From positions 1 through 64,000 of the forward strand of contig LVAE01000091.1 in the NCBI GenBank assembly GCA_001603905.1: DNA of 64,000 bases, in the 5' to 3' direction. Below the pieces are notes generated by a model. That model saw nothing but the letters and a program-made list of their open reading frames with translations, was not told where the DNA came from and searched no databases. Positions within the stretch are counted from its first letter, which is position 1. The number at the start of each line of letters is the position of its first letter. Shown here in pieces: positions 26,944-36,128 of the stretch. The stretch is from Fibrobacterales bacterium Fibro_02 (GTDB taxonomy: Bacteria > Fibrobacterota > Fibrobacteria > Fibrobacterales > Fibrobacteraceae). Made by a program: the position numbers and the translations under genes.

Positions 26944-26978
26944 AATGTGAAAGATAGCAAATTTCTATTTTTCCTCCC

Positions 26979-28142
26979 ATGAAACCTTTAAGCAATCGTA
27001 CGGAACATTTCACGGAATCGGTCATTCGTCATATGACGCGCATTGCGAACGCTTGCGGTGCAATCAACTTGTCGCAGGGTTTCCCGGATTTTGACCCGCC
27101 CAAGGCCTTGCAAGACCGCCTGGCCGAAGTGGCTCACACGGGGCCGCACCAGTACGCACTTACCATTGGCGCCCAGAATTTCCGCGAAGCCCTCTCAAAA
27201 AAGCAGGAGCATTTCAGCGGACTGCACTATGATCCGCAAACCGAAATGGTCATCACTTGCGGCAGTACCGAAGCCATGATGATCACGATGATGTCCGTCT
27301 GCAATCCGGGCAACAAGGTGGTCATCTTTTCGCCGTTCTACGAGAACTACACCGCCGATACGATTCTGAGTGGGGCGACTCCGATTTACGTGCCGCTCGA
27401 TCCGCACGATTTCACTTTCGATGCAAACGTCCTTGAAGATGCCATGAAGCAGCCGGGCGTGAAGGCGCTTGTGCTTTGCAATCCGTCGAACCCGAGCGGA
27501 AAAGTCTTTACCCGCGAAGAGTTGCAGATTATCGCCGACCTTGCCATTAAATATGATTTGTATGTAATCACCGACGAAGTCTACGAACACATCGTGTTTG
27601 CACCGCACCGTCATACTTATATTGCGACGCTCCCGGGCATGCGCGAACGTACCATCGAGTGTTCTAGCCTTTCCAAGAGCTATTCCATTACGGGCTGGCG
27701 CCTGGGCTACGTGCTCGCTGCTGAGCCCATCATGAACAACATCAAGAAAATTCACGACTTTACGGTGGTGGGCGCCGCCTCGCCGCTGCAAGAAACCGCA
27801 CTCACCGCTCTCAATTTCGGCGACGATTACTACGCGGAACTGCAGGCGCATTACACGCACATGAAGGAAATCTTCACCGGCGGCCTGCGCAATCTGGGTT
27901 TCAAGTTCACTGAACCGCAGGGTACGTACTTCGTGATGATGGATATCAGTGAATTCGGCTACAAGTCCGATGACCAGTTCTGTATCGACCTTGCGCAAAA
28001 GGTGGGCGTTGCCGCAGTGCCGGGTTCTAGCTTTTTCCGCGAACCGGTGAATCACCTGATCCGCTTCCATTTCGCCAAGAAAGACGAAACCCTCTACGAC
28101 GCGCTTAACCGTCTAGAGAGCCTTTGCAAGAAGCTGAAGTAA
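26979..28142 (+). CDS. Class I/II pyridoxal phosphate-dependent aminotransferase
   Basis: AINLSQGFPDFDPP, LCNPSNPSGKVFTREEL, SSLSKSYSITGWRLGY. Confidence 0.93.
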   Translation: MKPLSNRTEHFTESVIRHMTRIANACGAINLSQGFPDFDPPKALQDRLAEVAHTGPHQYALTIGAQNFREALSKKQEHFSGLHYDPQTEMVITCGSTEAMMITMMSVCNPGNKVVIFSPFYENYTADTILSGATPIYVPLDPHDFTFDANVLEDAMKQPGVKALVLCNPSNPSGKVFTREELQIIADLAIKYDLYVITDEVYEHIVFAPHRHTYIATLPGMRERTIECSSLSKSYSITGWRLGYVLAAEPIMNNIKKIHDFTVVGAASPLQETALTALNFGDDYYAELQAHYTHMKEIFTGGLRNLGFKFTEPQGTYFVMMDISEFGYKSDDQFCIDLAQKVGVAAVPGSSFFREPVNHLIRFHFAKKDETLYDALNRLESLCKKLK

Positions 28143-28378
28143 TTCCTGTCTTCATCGTTGTCGTTTCTGATTCGTTCAATCCGATCCTAGACAGTCTGCT
28201 TTCGGCTTTGTCTTTCCGGCTTTTGAGACGGAATCTCTTCTGCTATAAGAAACATCTTGTTTCATAGAATTGATTAAAATTAAAAAAATGAGTAAAAATG
28301 CCTTGAAATTGGCATAAATATGCAATTTTTGTTTCATTATCACCTTTGAACGACTCGGAGGGTATTCTATCTTTCTGT

Positions 28379-29203
28379 ATGATGAAACCGATTTTTGAAT
28401 ACCGTGACTATCGCGAATATATGCGCGATTTTTACGAGGAACGCAAGCGTTGCTCCGCTTTTACGTGGCGCGAATTTGCGAAGCTCGCCGGATTTTCGTC
28501 ATCGGGATATCTGAAGCTGGTGTGCGATGGAAAGACCCGTCTGAGTCTCGCAGGAATCCCGCAGGTGGCTTCGGCGATGGAACTTGCCGGTTCGCACGCG
28601 GAATATTTTCGGCTGATGGTCGTTTTTAACGATGCGAAAAAGACAGAAGAAAAGCAGGCCGCCTTGGAACAAATGATGTCTGTCGCCGCCGAGAACAAGG
28701 TGGATGTTCTGGATGTCAATTCGTTCGCCTATTTTTCGTCGTGGCTCCACCCCGTGCTTCGTGAACTAGCCCCGATTATGCCGAATGCAAGGCCGCTGGA
28801 ATTTGCGCAGGCCTTGATTCCTCCTGTCCCTGCTGCCGATGTTCGCTATTCGCTTGAACTGCAAGAAAAACTGGGCCTCCTGAAAAAGGACAAGCACGGT
28901 CGCTACAGACAAGTGAATAAGGGCGTCTCCAGTTCGCGCGAGGTGAAGTCCGTTGCGGTCAAGAATATGCAAAAGCAGTTTGCGAGGCTTGCCGCCGATG
29001 CGCTGGACGAATGCTCCCTGGAAGAGCGCCACATTTCGGGGCTTACGATCGGCATCAGCCACCGCGCCTATGAACGCATTGCGCTGGAACTGGAAGCCTT
29101 TCGTCGCAAGGTGGCGGCGATCGTTTCTGCAGACGATGGTTACGACCGCGTCTATCGACTGAATTTACAACTGTTTCCGTTGAATCGGAAGAAGGAGAAG
29201 TAA
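28379..29203 (+). CDS. TIGR02147 family protein (Fibrobacter paralogous family)
   Basis: FEYRDYREYMRDFYEERKR...FTWREFAKLAGFSSSGYLKLVCDGKTRLS. Confidence 0.85.
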   Translation: MMKPIFEYRDYREYMRDFYEERKRCSAFTWREFAKLAGFSSSGYLKLVCDGKTRLSLAGIPQVASAMELAGSHAEYFRLMVVFNDAKKTEEKQAALEQMMSVAAENKVDVLDVNSFAYFSSWLHPVLRELAPIMPNARPLEFAQALIPPVPAADVRYSLELQEKLGLLKKDKHGRYRQVNKGVSSSREVKSVAVKNMQKQFARLAADALDECSLEERHISGLTIGISHRAYERIALELEAFRRKVAAIVSADDGYDRVYRLNLQLFPLNRKKEK

Positions 29204-29204
29204 G

Positions 29205-30182
29205 ATGTTTGTCAAAAGAATTGTTGACATGGATTTTGCCGTTATTGCGATGGGCCTTGTCTGTGCCGCCATGCTCGCTGGCTGCGGAGGTTTTACCGAA
29301 GACACGAATACGGCGAATAGGGAATCCGCCGGGAATAGCGAATTGGGTACGCTCGTTGCGAAGAAGTATGCCGAGGCTCGGACGACCCAAACGGGCTTTG
29401 TGGCAGTCGACGAAAAGAGCGACTCCTTGACCCTCGTGCATGAAACCTTCGGTGGATGCCTAAAACAGGACGGACACTATGTATGGAATCCCGATTATTA
29501 TCACGCTGATTCGATAGCTTTCGGCTACCGCTTCAGTGGGGACTCGCTGTACCTTTCGCAACTGTATGAATCCGGGACGACCCGTGAATACGATACCTTC
29601 ATTTATTACGGTGGGGAAAACGGGAAACTGGATGGCGTGTGGCAACTTTTCCCGTGCCTGTATGTCGATGACCAATATGGATGCGTGAATGACGGCTACG
29701 AAAAATTCATGAAGATCGACGGAGACAAGGTGGAATTCCGCGCAGGCGATTTGCCTGGTTTCAACTATATGGAATCAGTCTTTATCAATGATTTGTTTGA
29801 TTATCTGGAGTATCAGCTCTCTATCATGATAACCGGCATCTTTTATAACGCCAATCTGGATAAAGAAAAGGAAGAATATGGCATTACGGTGACTTCGCAG
29901 ACGGATTCCGCGATGACGTTCACCTACGATAACCATACATTTGAGGTTGAATTGAAACACGTCAGTTATCATGACAGTGTCTCGGTGGTGGTAACTTCCG
30001 GCAGCATTCAGTGTATCGCAAGTTATAGGGAATTTAATGACATGACGCCTGAATTGTGCAATGATGGAAATTCAAAATATATGCGTGGGGATGATGAGGG
30101 CGCGTTGAGAGTTGAAAGGGATAATGAGATTGAGTTTGAAACGTGCATCGATTCGATTCTCGGACGCGAGCATCGTTTATGA
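29205..30182 (+). CDS. Putative lipoprotein, paralog 1
   Basis: Lipobox LAGC followed by GGFTEDTNTANRESAGNSELG; starts immediately after the TIGR02147 gene. Confidence 0.75.
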   Translation: MFVKRIVDMDFAVIAMGLVCAAMLAGCGGFTEDTNTANRESAGNSELGTLVAKKYAEARTTQTGFVAVDEKSDSLTLVHETFGGCLKQDGHYVWNPDYYHADSIAFGYRFSGDSLYLSQLYESGTTREYDTFIYYGGENGKLDGVWQLFPCLYVDDQYGCVNDGYEKFMKIDGDKVEFRAGDLPGFNYMESVFINDLFDYLEYQLSIMITGIFYNANLDKEKEEYGITVTSQTDSAMTFTYDNHTFEVELKHVSYHDSVSVVVTSGSIQCIASYREFNDMTPELCNDGNSKYMRGDDEGALRVERDNEIEFETCIDSILGREHRL

Positions 30183-30193
30183 GGAGGAATAAG

Positions 30194-31156
30194 ATGATTG
30201 CAAAGAAAATGCCGGCTTTTGCCTTTGCCGCCATGCTCGCTGGCTGCGGAGGTTTTACCGAAGACACGAATACGGCGAATAGGGAATCCGCCGGGAATGG
30301 CGAATTGGGTGCGCTCGTTGCGAAGAAGTATGCCGAGGCTCGGACGACCCAGACGGGCTTTGTGGCAGTCGACGAAAAGAGCGACTCCTTGACCCTCGTG
30401 CTTGAAACCTTCGGCGGTTGCTTCAAGAACGATAATACCCTTTCGTACAATTTTGACTATTACTATGCGGATAGCCATACCTTCGCGTATAGCTTCAGGG
30501 GTGATACCCTTTTGCTGACTTACCGTTATATACCGGACCCATACGAGGTAGACCAGGAAGAATACGACGAGTCTCTCGTACTGGTGGGTGGCTTGTCGGG
30601 CGAGTTAGATGGCGTGTGGTTTTTGACTCAGTGCCGGTATCGGGAAGACAGAATGTATTGCGACAATGACGGTTATGACACGTATTTAAAACTGGACGGC
30701 AATAAGGTCGAAGTCCGTGTCGCGGACCGCGAAGGTTACGACTACATGCAGACTGTCTTTGTGAACCAGCTGTTCGATTTCCTCGGGAATGGGGGCTCTG
30801 TCCAGCTCGAAACTCCCTATTACTATTCAAGTACGGAATTTGGTCAGGAACGCTCTGGCATCGTCATTCTAGAAAAGACGAATACCACGATGAAGTTTAC
30901 CCATGCCGATTTGACGTTCGACCTGAGCATAGATTACGCCCGCTATGGTGATAGCTTGCACGTAACGCTCAAGTCGGGTGACGTGAGTTGTGTGGGGACG
31001 GTCCGCGAAATGGACGATGTCCTGCCTGAAGTATGCTCTGTCGACAATGAGGCTTACTTATGGAAGTCGGACTCGGGCGCATATACGTACGAACGGAAGA
31101 ATTCTCGTGAATTTGAAACCTGTATTGACGGAATTCTTGGACGCAATCAAGAATAA
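30194..31156 (+). CDS. Putative lipoprotein, paralog 2
   Basis: MIAKKMPAFAFAAMLAGCGGFTEDTN; N-terminal part nearly identical to the preceding gene. Confidence 0.75.
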   Translation: MIAKKMPAFAFAAMLAGCGGFTEDTNTANRESAGNGELGALVAKKYAEARTTQTGFVAVDEKSDSLTLVLETFGGCFKNDNTLSYNFDYYYADSHTFAYSFRGDTLLLTYRYIPDPYEVDQEEYDESLVLVGGLSGELDGVWFLTQCRYREDRMYCDNDGYDTYLKLDGNKVEVRVADREGYDYMQTVFVNQLFDFLGNGGSVQLETPYYYSSTEFGQERSGIVILEKTNTTMKFTHADLTFDLSIDYARYGDSLHVTLKSGDVSCVGTVREMDDVLPEVCSVDNEAYLWKSDSGAYTYERKNSREFETCIDGILGRNQE

Positions 31157-31159
31157 CGC

Positions 31160-31870
31160 TCAGCGCGATTCTTCGCGCTTCTCCGCGTCGCGCTTGGAAT
31201 ACACGCAGCCACAGTAATTCTGCCGGTACAGATTGTATTCGGCAGAAAGCTGGATGGAACGCTTGTAACCGCCTTTCTTCTTGAAGTCGCTGGGCAGGCG
31301 GCGGATGCCGTAGATGTCGCATTGTTCCTGCACCACCTCGTTCAGCACCTGTGCATTCTTCATGGGGCTAATCGTGAGCGTGGTGGTGAAGTATTCGCAG
31401 TCCAGTTCCTTGGCGAGGCGGGCCGATTCGGCGAGGCGTAACTCGAAACACTTGCGGCAGCGCGCGCCTCCTTCGGGCTCATTTTCGAGTCCACGGACGG
31501 TGTCGTAGAATTTTTTCGGGTCGTATTCACCTTCAATCAGCGTGACCGGATACTTCGTCTTGAATTCGGCAACGAACCGCTTGATTTCTTCGACGCGGTG
31601 GCGGTATTCTTCGTCAGGCGCGATATTCGGATTGTAGTAGAAAAGCGTAATCTTGAAATACTGCGACAGGTATTCGATGGTGTAGCTGCTGCACGGCGCA
31701 CAGCAGGCATGCAGCAAAAGCGTCGGCACTTCGCCGGTGCGTTCCAGCCTGCGGATGATGTAATCCAGGTCGCGCTGGTAATTATGCTTGGGATGGCCTT
31801 TGTCATGCCCGACTTGGTCGGGCATCTCCTTTTCGCGCTGAACAATGTGCGTTTGATCCTTTTCGGCCAT
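31160..31870 (-). CDS. queH: Epoxyqueuosine reductase QueH (DUF208)
   Basis: LLLHACCAPCSSYTIEYL, GGARCRKCFELRL, YCGCVYS cysteine motifs. Confidence 0.9.
   Translation of the reverse strand: MAEKDQTHIVQREKEMPDQVGHDKGHPKHNYQRDLDYIIRRLERTGEVPTLLLHACCAPCSSYTIEYLSQYFKITLFYYNPNIAPDEEYRHRVEEIKRFVAEFKTKYPVTLIEGEYDPKKFYDTVRGLENEPEGGARCRKCFELRLAESARLAKELDCEYFTTTLTISPMKNAQVLNEVVQEQCDIYGIRRLPSDFKKKGGYKRSIQLSAEYNLYRQNYCGCVYSKRDAEKREESR
31802..31829. repeat. Palindromic interspersed repeat inside the queH reading frame
   Basis: GTCATGCCCGACTTGGTCGGGCATCTCC; same family at 58815-58842, 63099-63125 and 63154-63182. Confidence 0.8.
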
Positions 31871-31873
31871 ATA

Positions 31874-32266
31874 TTACTCCCAGCTTAAAGTGCCAAAAGC
31901 CGTAATCCAGAAGCAGATACTAGTCACGACGGCGAAGCTTCCCATCACGGTGCGTTCCTTGTGGGCGGTGCTGAAGAGGACCGTCGCGGTATAGAACGTG
32001 AGGTACAGCGCAAAGAAGAACGCGAGAATGCGCGTCACCATAAACGGGATAATCTCGGGCAGAACATGCCCCGCCGAAAGCAACACGAAAAGGGCGACGA
32101 ACTGCATCGTGGTCGGCACGATGAAAGCCTTGCGGACCTCGGGCGGAATCACCTTGTAGCGGGCGTTCATGGCGTAGGCGCCGAGCGGGGCTCCACAGGC
32201 GAGCGCAATGTTCAAGGCGATGGAGGGCAGAAAGGCGATTGCCCCGATGATGGTTGCAATAATCAT
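31874..32266 (-). CDS. Small integral membrane protein, unknown function
   Basis: 130-aa hydrophobic multi-TM ORF immediately upstream of queH. Confidence 0.6.
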   Translation of the reverse strand: MIIATIIGAIAFLPSIALNIALACGAPLGAYAMNARYKVIPPEVRKAFIVPTTMQFVALFVLLSAGHVLPEIIPFMVTRILAFFFALYLTFYTATVLFSTAHKERTVMGSFAVVTSICFWITAFGTLSWE

Positions 32267-32297
32267 TAGCGAAAAAATAGAATTTAGTCCGCCGAAA

Positions 32298-32340
32298 AAA
32301 AAGGACGGCCCCGGGTAAAGGAGGTAACCTAGGGCCGTCA
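32298..32340 (-). terminator. Rho-independent terminator-like hairpin in the leader of the minus-strand operon
   Basis: Minus strand: GACGGCCCTAGG...CCCGGGGCCGTCC followed by TTTTTTTT, upstream of the start at 32266. Confidence 0.6.
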
Positions 32341-32469
32341 GGGAGTGTTTGGGTGCCTATAAAATAGATTTTCAGGTCTGGAAAAACTATGTCCATGGAG
32401 AAAATCGCGTTTACCGAAGTAAACAGGTTTGTATACATCGGCTAAGGCCTTATTTATCGGCGAATGCCT

Positions 32470-32487
32470 GTGTGATTTTGCTCACAC
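32470..32487. promoter_or_regulatory. CRP-type palindromic operator
   Basis: GTGTGA-TTTTGC-TCACAC contains TGTGA-N6-TCACA. Confidence 0.5.
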
Positions 32488-32568
32488 GCGGGGGCTGCAA
32501 ATTTTGTGTCGAGTGCACCACTATTTTCCCTTTTTCTTTTTTTTGTTTTTATTTTTTAGTTACTACTT

Positions 32569-33978
32569 ATGCAGAACCTTTATAACATTGTTGCGGAATT
32601 GTGTGCGACCATCGTGAATTCCTGCTCCGAAGAATTCTTTGTGAGGTACAGTTGCGTTTCTCCTGCTGAAAAGAAACGTATCTACAAGGAAGTCCAGGCG
32701 GGGGTCGGATCCTTGTTCCTGGCGAAGCCGGAAGGCGTTCTGGATGGTCATGGCAACGAATCGATCCGTGAGCTTGCACCGGCTGACTTGACCGAGGAAT
32801 TTTTCTCAAATCTGCAGGCGCTCATTGGGCGCTTTACGGAAAACGATGATTATTATGCGATGCTTGGACTTTTGCAGATTCTGGATCATTCCATGGTTCA
32901 GTTGCTGAACGGAGCGATTGCTGAATTTGAACAGGAAAGTTTTTCGATAGTCCTGAATACGAACCGCGAATCGGTGGGCGTTGGAATTTTGCCGCGCTGC
33001 TCGTGTATTTGGGAACGCAAGCATCGCTTGGTGCACCGTTACAACAATCTTGAAAGTTTTCTGTACAATATCTTGCTGATTGAAAATTCGGTGCTGGGCG
33101 AACTGATCGACGAACATTACTTCTTGCAGAAGGATTTGTTCCCGCGGTTTAGGGAACGCAACGCCGTGAAGATTGCGGCGACTCCTTTAAGGCGTGAGCG
33201 GAATTTCAAGGTCAAGTTGAGTGACAAGGACAAGGTCCAGTATTTCAACATTGCCTACGAAAATCCTTCGTTTGAAGCGGATAACGAACTCATCTGGAAA
33301 AAGATTTGGGCCGCAGCCGAAAACGAAAGCGATATCGTCGTGTTTCCGGAACTTCTGGGAAATGCGGAGACTGCGGGTTATGTTGCTGCTAAAATAAAGT
33401 CGCTCCAGCCGGCAGAGGCGCAGAAGATTCCTTCGCTGATTGTTTTGCCGTCGTATTGGGAAAAGAACCGCAATGTCGTTACGGTCATGGACAAGTTCGG
33501 CAACGTGATTTGCAAACAGAACAAGCAGAATCCGTTCCGCAAGGAATTCGACGGAGTCGGTTATCTGGAGCAGATCAATTCGAACCTCGTGGTGAACATT
33601 CTGCATTTTGAAGGCATTGGACGCATTGCGATTATGGTCTGCCGAGATTTCTTGGAAACCGAGTATATGCGTCAGCTGATGCGTTGCTTCAAGCTCACGC
33701 TGATTATCGTGCCCTCGTTTTCGACAGGTTCCTACGATTTCCGCCGTTCGTTTGACCTTTGCGCCCATGAAGACTGCAACGTGGTTTGGATTAATACCTG
33801 CGCGGCGCTTATCAAGGGGAAAGAGGCTAATTTCCAGGATATCGGCTATGTGCGCAAGCGAATTTCCCGCAATGAGGACGAAGCGCAGATGCTCTACAAG
33901 ATGCCCATTTGCGATGGTGCGTTCAAGGGGGCGTGTGCGCATGACTGCATTTATTACGAGACCATTCAAGGGGTGTGA
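32569..33978 (+). CDS. Carbon-nitrogen hydrolase (nitrilase superfamily) with N-terminal extension
   Basis: Candidate E-K-C triad: VVFPELLG, KQNKQNPFRKEF, IAIMVCRDFLE. Confidence 0.7.
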   Translation: MQNLYNIVAELCATIVNSCSEEFFVRYSCVSPAEKKRIYKEVQAGVGSLFLAKPEGVLDGHGNESIRELAPADLTEEFFSNLQALIGRFTENDDYYAMLGLLQILDHSMVQLLNGAIAEFEQESFSIVLNTNRESVGVGILPRCSCIWERKHRLVHRYNNLESFLYNILLIENSVLGELIDEHYFLQKDLFPRFRERNAVKIAATPLRRERNFKVKLSDKDKVQYFNIAYENPSFEADNELIWKKIWAAAENESDIVVFPELLGNAETAGYVAAKIKSLQPAEAQKIPSLIVLPSYWEKNRNVVTVMDKFGNVICKQNKQNPFRKEFDGVGYLEQINSNLVVNILHFEGIGRIAIMVCRDFLETEYMRQLMRCFKLTLIIVPSFSTGSYDFRRSFDLCAHEDCNVVWINTCAALIKGKEANFQDIGYVRKRISRNEDEAQMLYKMPICDGAFKGACAHDCIYYETIQGV

Positions 33979-34541
33979 TTATGGAATTCGAGTCGATCGA
34001 AAAGGTCCATCAGGGCAAGTTTATTACCCGTTACGACATTCATTACAGGACGGTCAGTGGCAAGGCTAAGACCTACGAGATGATTAGCCGCAATCCCGAC
34101 ATCACGGGTCTCAAGGATATGCTTGAAAAGAAGCCACATGCTGTCGTGATGATTATGCATGACTGCACCGGTCAAAAGATTTTACTTTGTAAGGAATACC
34201 GGATGGCGGTCGGCGAGAGCATCTATAATTTCCCGGCGGGATTGATCGATCCGGGCGAAACGTACGAAGAGGCGGCTGCCCGCGAACTCCGCGAGGAGAC
34301 AGGGCTTTCGCTGAAGCGCATCGACGAAGTATGGAAACCGAGCTATTCGGCAGTGGGCTTTTCTAACGAGCGAAACGTGGTTGTCGTAGGCGTGGCCGGA
34401 GGGGAAATCCGCCCGAGCGATTCGGAACTTGAGGAAATTCAGGCGCAATGGTTCGACAAGAAGCAGATCCGCGAAATCCTTAAGGATGAACGCCTTTCGG
34501 CCCGCACGCAGACTTATTGCGCCTTGTGGAGCCGCACCTAA
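33975..34541 (+). CDS. NUDIX hydrolase
   Basis: Nudix box GLIDPGETYEEAAARELREETGL; overlaps preceding stop. Confidence 0.92.
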   Translation: MIMEFESIEKVHQGKFITRYDIHYRTVSGKAKTYEMISRNPDITGLKDMLEKKPHAVVMIMHDCTGQKILLCKEYRMAVGESIYNFPAGLIDPGETYEEAAARELREETGLSLKRIDEVWKPSYSAVGFSNERNVVVVGVAGGEIRPSDSELEEIQAQWFDKKQIREILKDERLSARTQTYCALWSRT

Positions 34542-36046
34542 AAAATAAATCTGGCGAAGAATGCTGCATGTAGGGGGTGGAGCGGGGTTTCGGCGGTACG
34601 CCGAAACGTGACCGCGAGCGACAGCTGCAAAAAGTCGGTGCCTACTTCGGTGGAACTGCGAACTTGGAGCTCGCGGGCAGGCGATCCCTTCGGAATCGCG
34701 ACCGCTACACCCGCGCTGTTGAATGAGTCGAGTGCGTAAGTGGCGCCCGCCTCATAAAGAGGCGGGGCGAATCCTTTTCCCCTCGTGTGCCTCGCGCGGA
34801 TTTTCCCGTTGAATGCGAGTTGCTCGCCGCTTTCGATATCCCAGGTCGACCGGATTTTAAGTGCCAGGTCGTTTTGCCTGCAGCGCTCCTCTGCCTGTAA
34901 GCAGGTTGCGCTCGCTTCGCTCCGCAGGATGGCGGGACCCGTTGCCGCCGATGCCTTCATTCGCGTCTTGCTGGAGTCGCTTCTGAGGGGGATGATGGTG
35001 CGGGCATTTACGCCGAACTTGCTCCTCCACGAATCCGCCGCGGTCACCGCCAGAGTCTGGCTTCCCCAGAAACGGCTGCTTGCAATCGTTGAACTCAGGT
35101 GGGCTTCTCTCGGCAATGAATCTCCGTGCAGGTAGGCATCCGCCTTCCACGCGACAGTCGCGAGATCTGTTTTTTCCCGGTAGTGGAGCTGTATCTTGAT
35201 TAAGGGAATGTCATGTCCGTTTTCGGGAATCCACCAGGCGGCAACGTTTCCCCAATTCCCCTTGGCTGCTGCCGAGATGGAATGCCTTTCGGTGCCGTAT
35301 GGTTCCGAGGAGTCGCTCGTACCCGTGTGCTGATGCCGCCAGTATGCAAGTTCCAGTTCCGTCCCCTTATCGTAAACGAAACCGAGGCTTGCCCGTGTTG
35401 TCTTGGCGGTGTCCAGGAGCGCGCCTAGTCTGAATTTCCAGATGGGATAAAACGCCGCCGTGCCCCACAAGGTGTCGAGCGGAATGTTGCTGTGAAGTTC
35501 CTTTGTCGAAATCTGCCCCAGGTGTGCCTCGCTACCTGCGTTTCTGTAAGTCAAGAGCGACTGAGTGCCGAGCCGCAACGAATAGCGGTAAAAATCCAGC
35601 CGCAGTTCCGTGCGTTCGCTTTCCAGGTGCCCCAGGGAATCTGTCCGGCCTCGCCATTCAATATGCCCGTGAGGAATCACGCTCGGCCGGGCATCCTTTT
35701 TTTGAGCGCGTGTGACTTTCTCTTTTGAGGTGTGCGTGTCCTCGGTGCGAGTGGATTCCTTCCTTAATTTTTTTTTGGCCGATGCATTGCGGTGTTGTTT
35801 CTCAAGCTGTTTTTCAGTTACGCAACTTTCCAGGGCGTACACTTCGGCGAGCATACATGCTTCCTGCAAGTTGCCTTCTTCGATAAGGTCCAGGATTTCG
35901 CGAGCCTCGTCGCCATCGATGACGCCGCTGTCCCACCATTCGAAAACCTTTGCCTCGTCTAGTGACTGGCTCGCGGCGACTGTTGACCAGACAAGTGCCC
36001 AAACAAGGGCGGCGAACAAAATTCTTGCGCAGTATAGTTTTCTCAT
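34538..36046 (-). CDS. Predicted outer-membrane beta-barrel-like secreted protein, unknown function
   Basis: Signal-like N-terminus (ILFAALVWALVWSTVAA), many amphipathic strands, C-terminal ...AAFFARFIF. Confidence 0.55.
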   Translation of the reverse strand: MRKLYCARILFAALVWALVWSTVAASQSLDEAKVFEWWDSGVIDGDEAREILDLIEEGNLQEACMLAEVYALESCVTEKQLEKQHRNASAKKKLRKESTRTEDTHTSKEKVTRAQKKDARPSVIPHGHIEWRGRTDSLGHLESERTELRLDFYRYSLRLGTQSLLTYRNAGSEAHLGQISTKELHSNIPLDTLWGTAAFYPIWKFRLGALLDTAKTTRASLGFVYDKGTELELAYWRHQHTGTSDSSEPYGTERHSISAAAKGNWGNVAAWWIPENGHDIPLIKIQLHYREKTDLATVAWKADAYLHGDSLPREAHLSSTIASSRFWGSQTLAVTAADSWRSKFGVNARTIIPLRSDSSKTRMKASAATGPAILRSEASATCLQAEERCRQNDLALKIRSTWDIESGEQLAFNGKIRARHTRGKGFAPPLYEAGATYALDSFNSAGVAVAIPKGSPARELQVRSSTEVGTDFLQLSLAVTFRRTAETPLHPLHAAFFARFIF

Positions 36047-36128
36047 TTTCGGAGTTCCTCTATACTATACACGCACGATTCCTGAAAATTATCCCTTTGG
36101 GCTCCTTTTTATTTCTACTTTTGTGGTT

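Noticed and set aside
32298-32460. preQ1 riboswitch upstream of the queH operon
   Set aside because: No preQ1-I loop/tail (CUAGCUA, AAAAAACUA) or class II/III arrangement could be found by eye; kept only as an unspecified leader candidate.
35712-36128. N-terminal extension of the RsmG ORF
   Set aside because: Overlaps the antisense barrel-like gene, is serine-rich and domain-free; conserved RsmG sequence is explained by the start at 36129.
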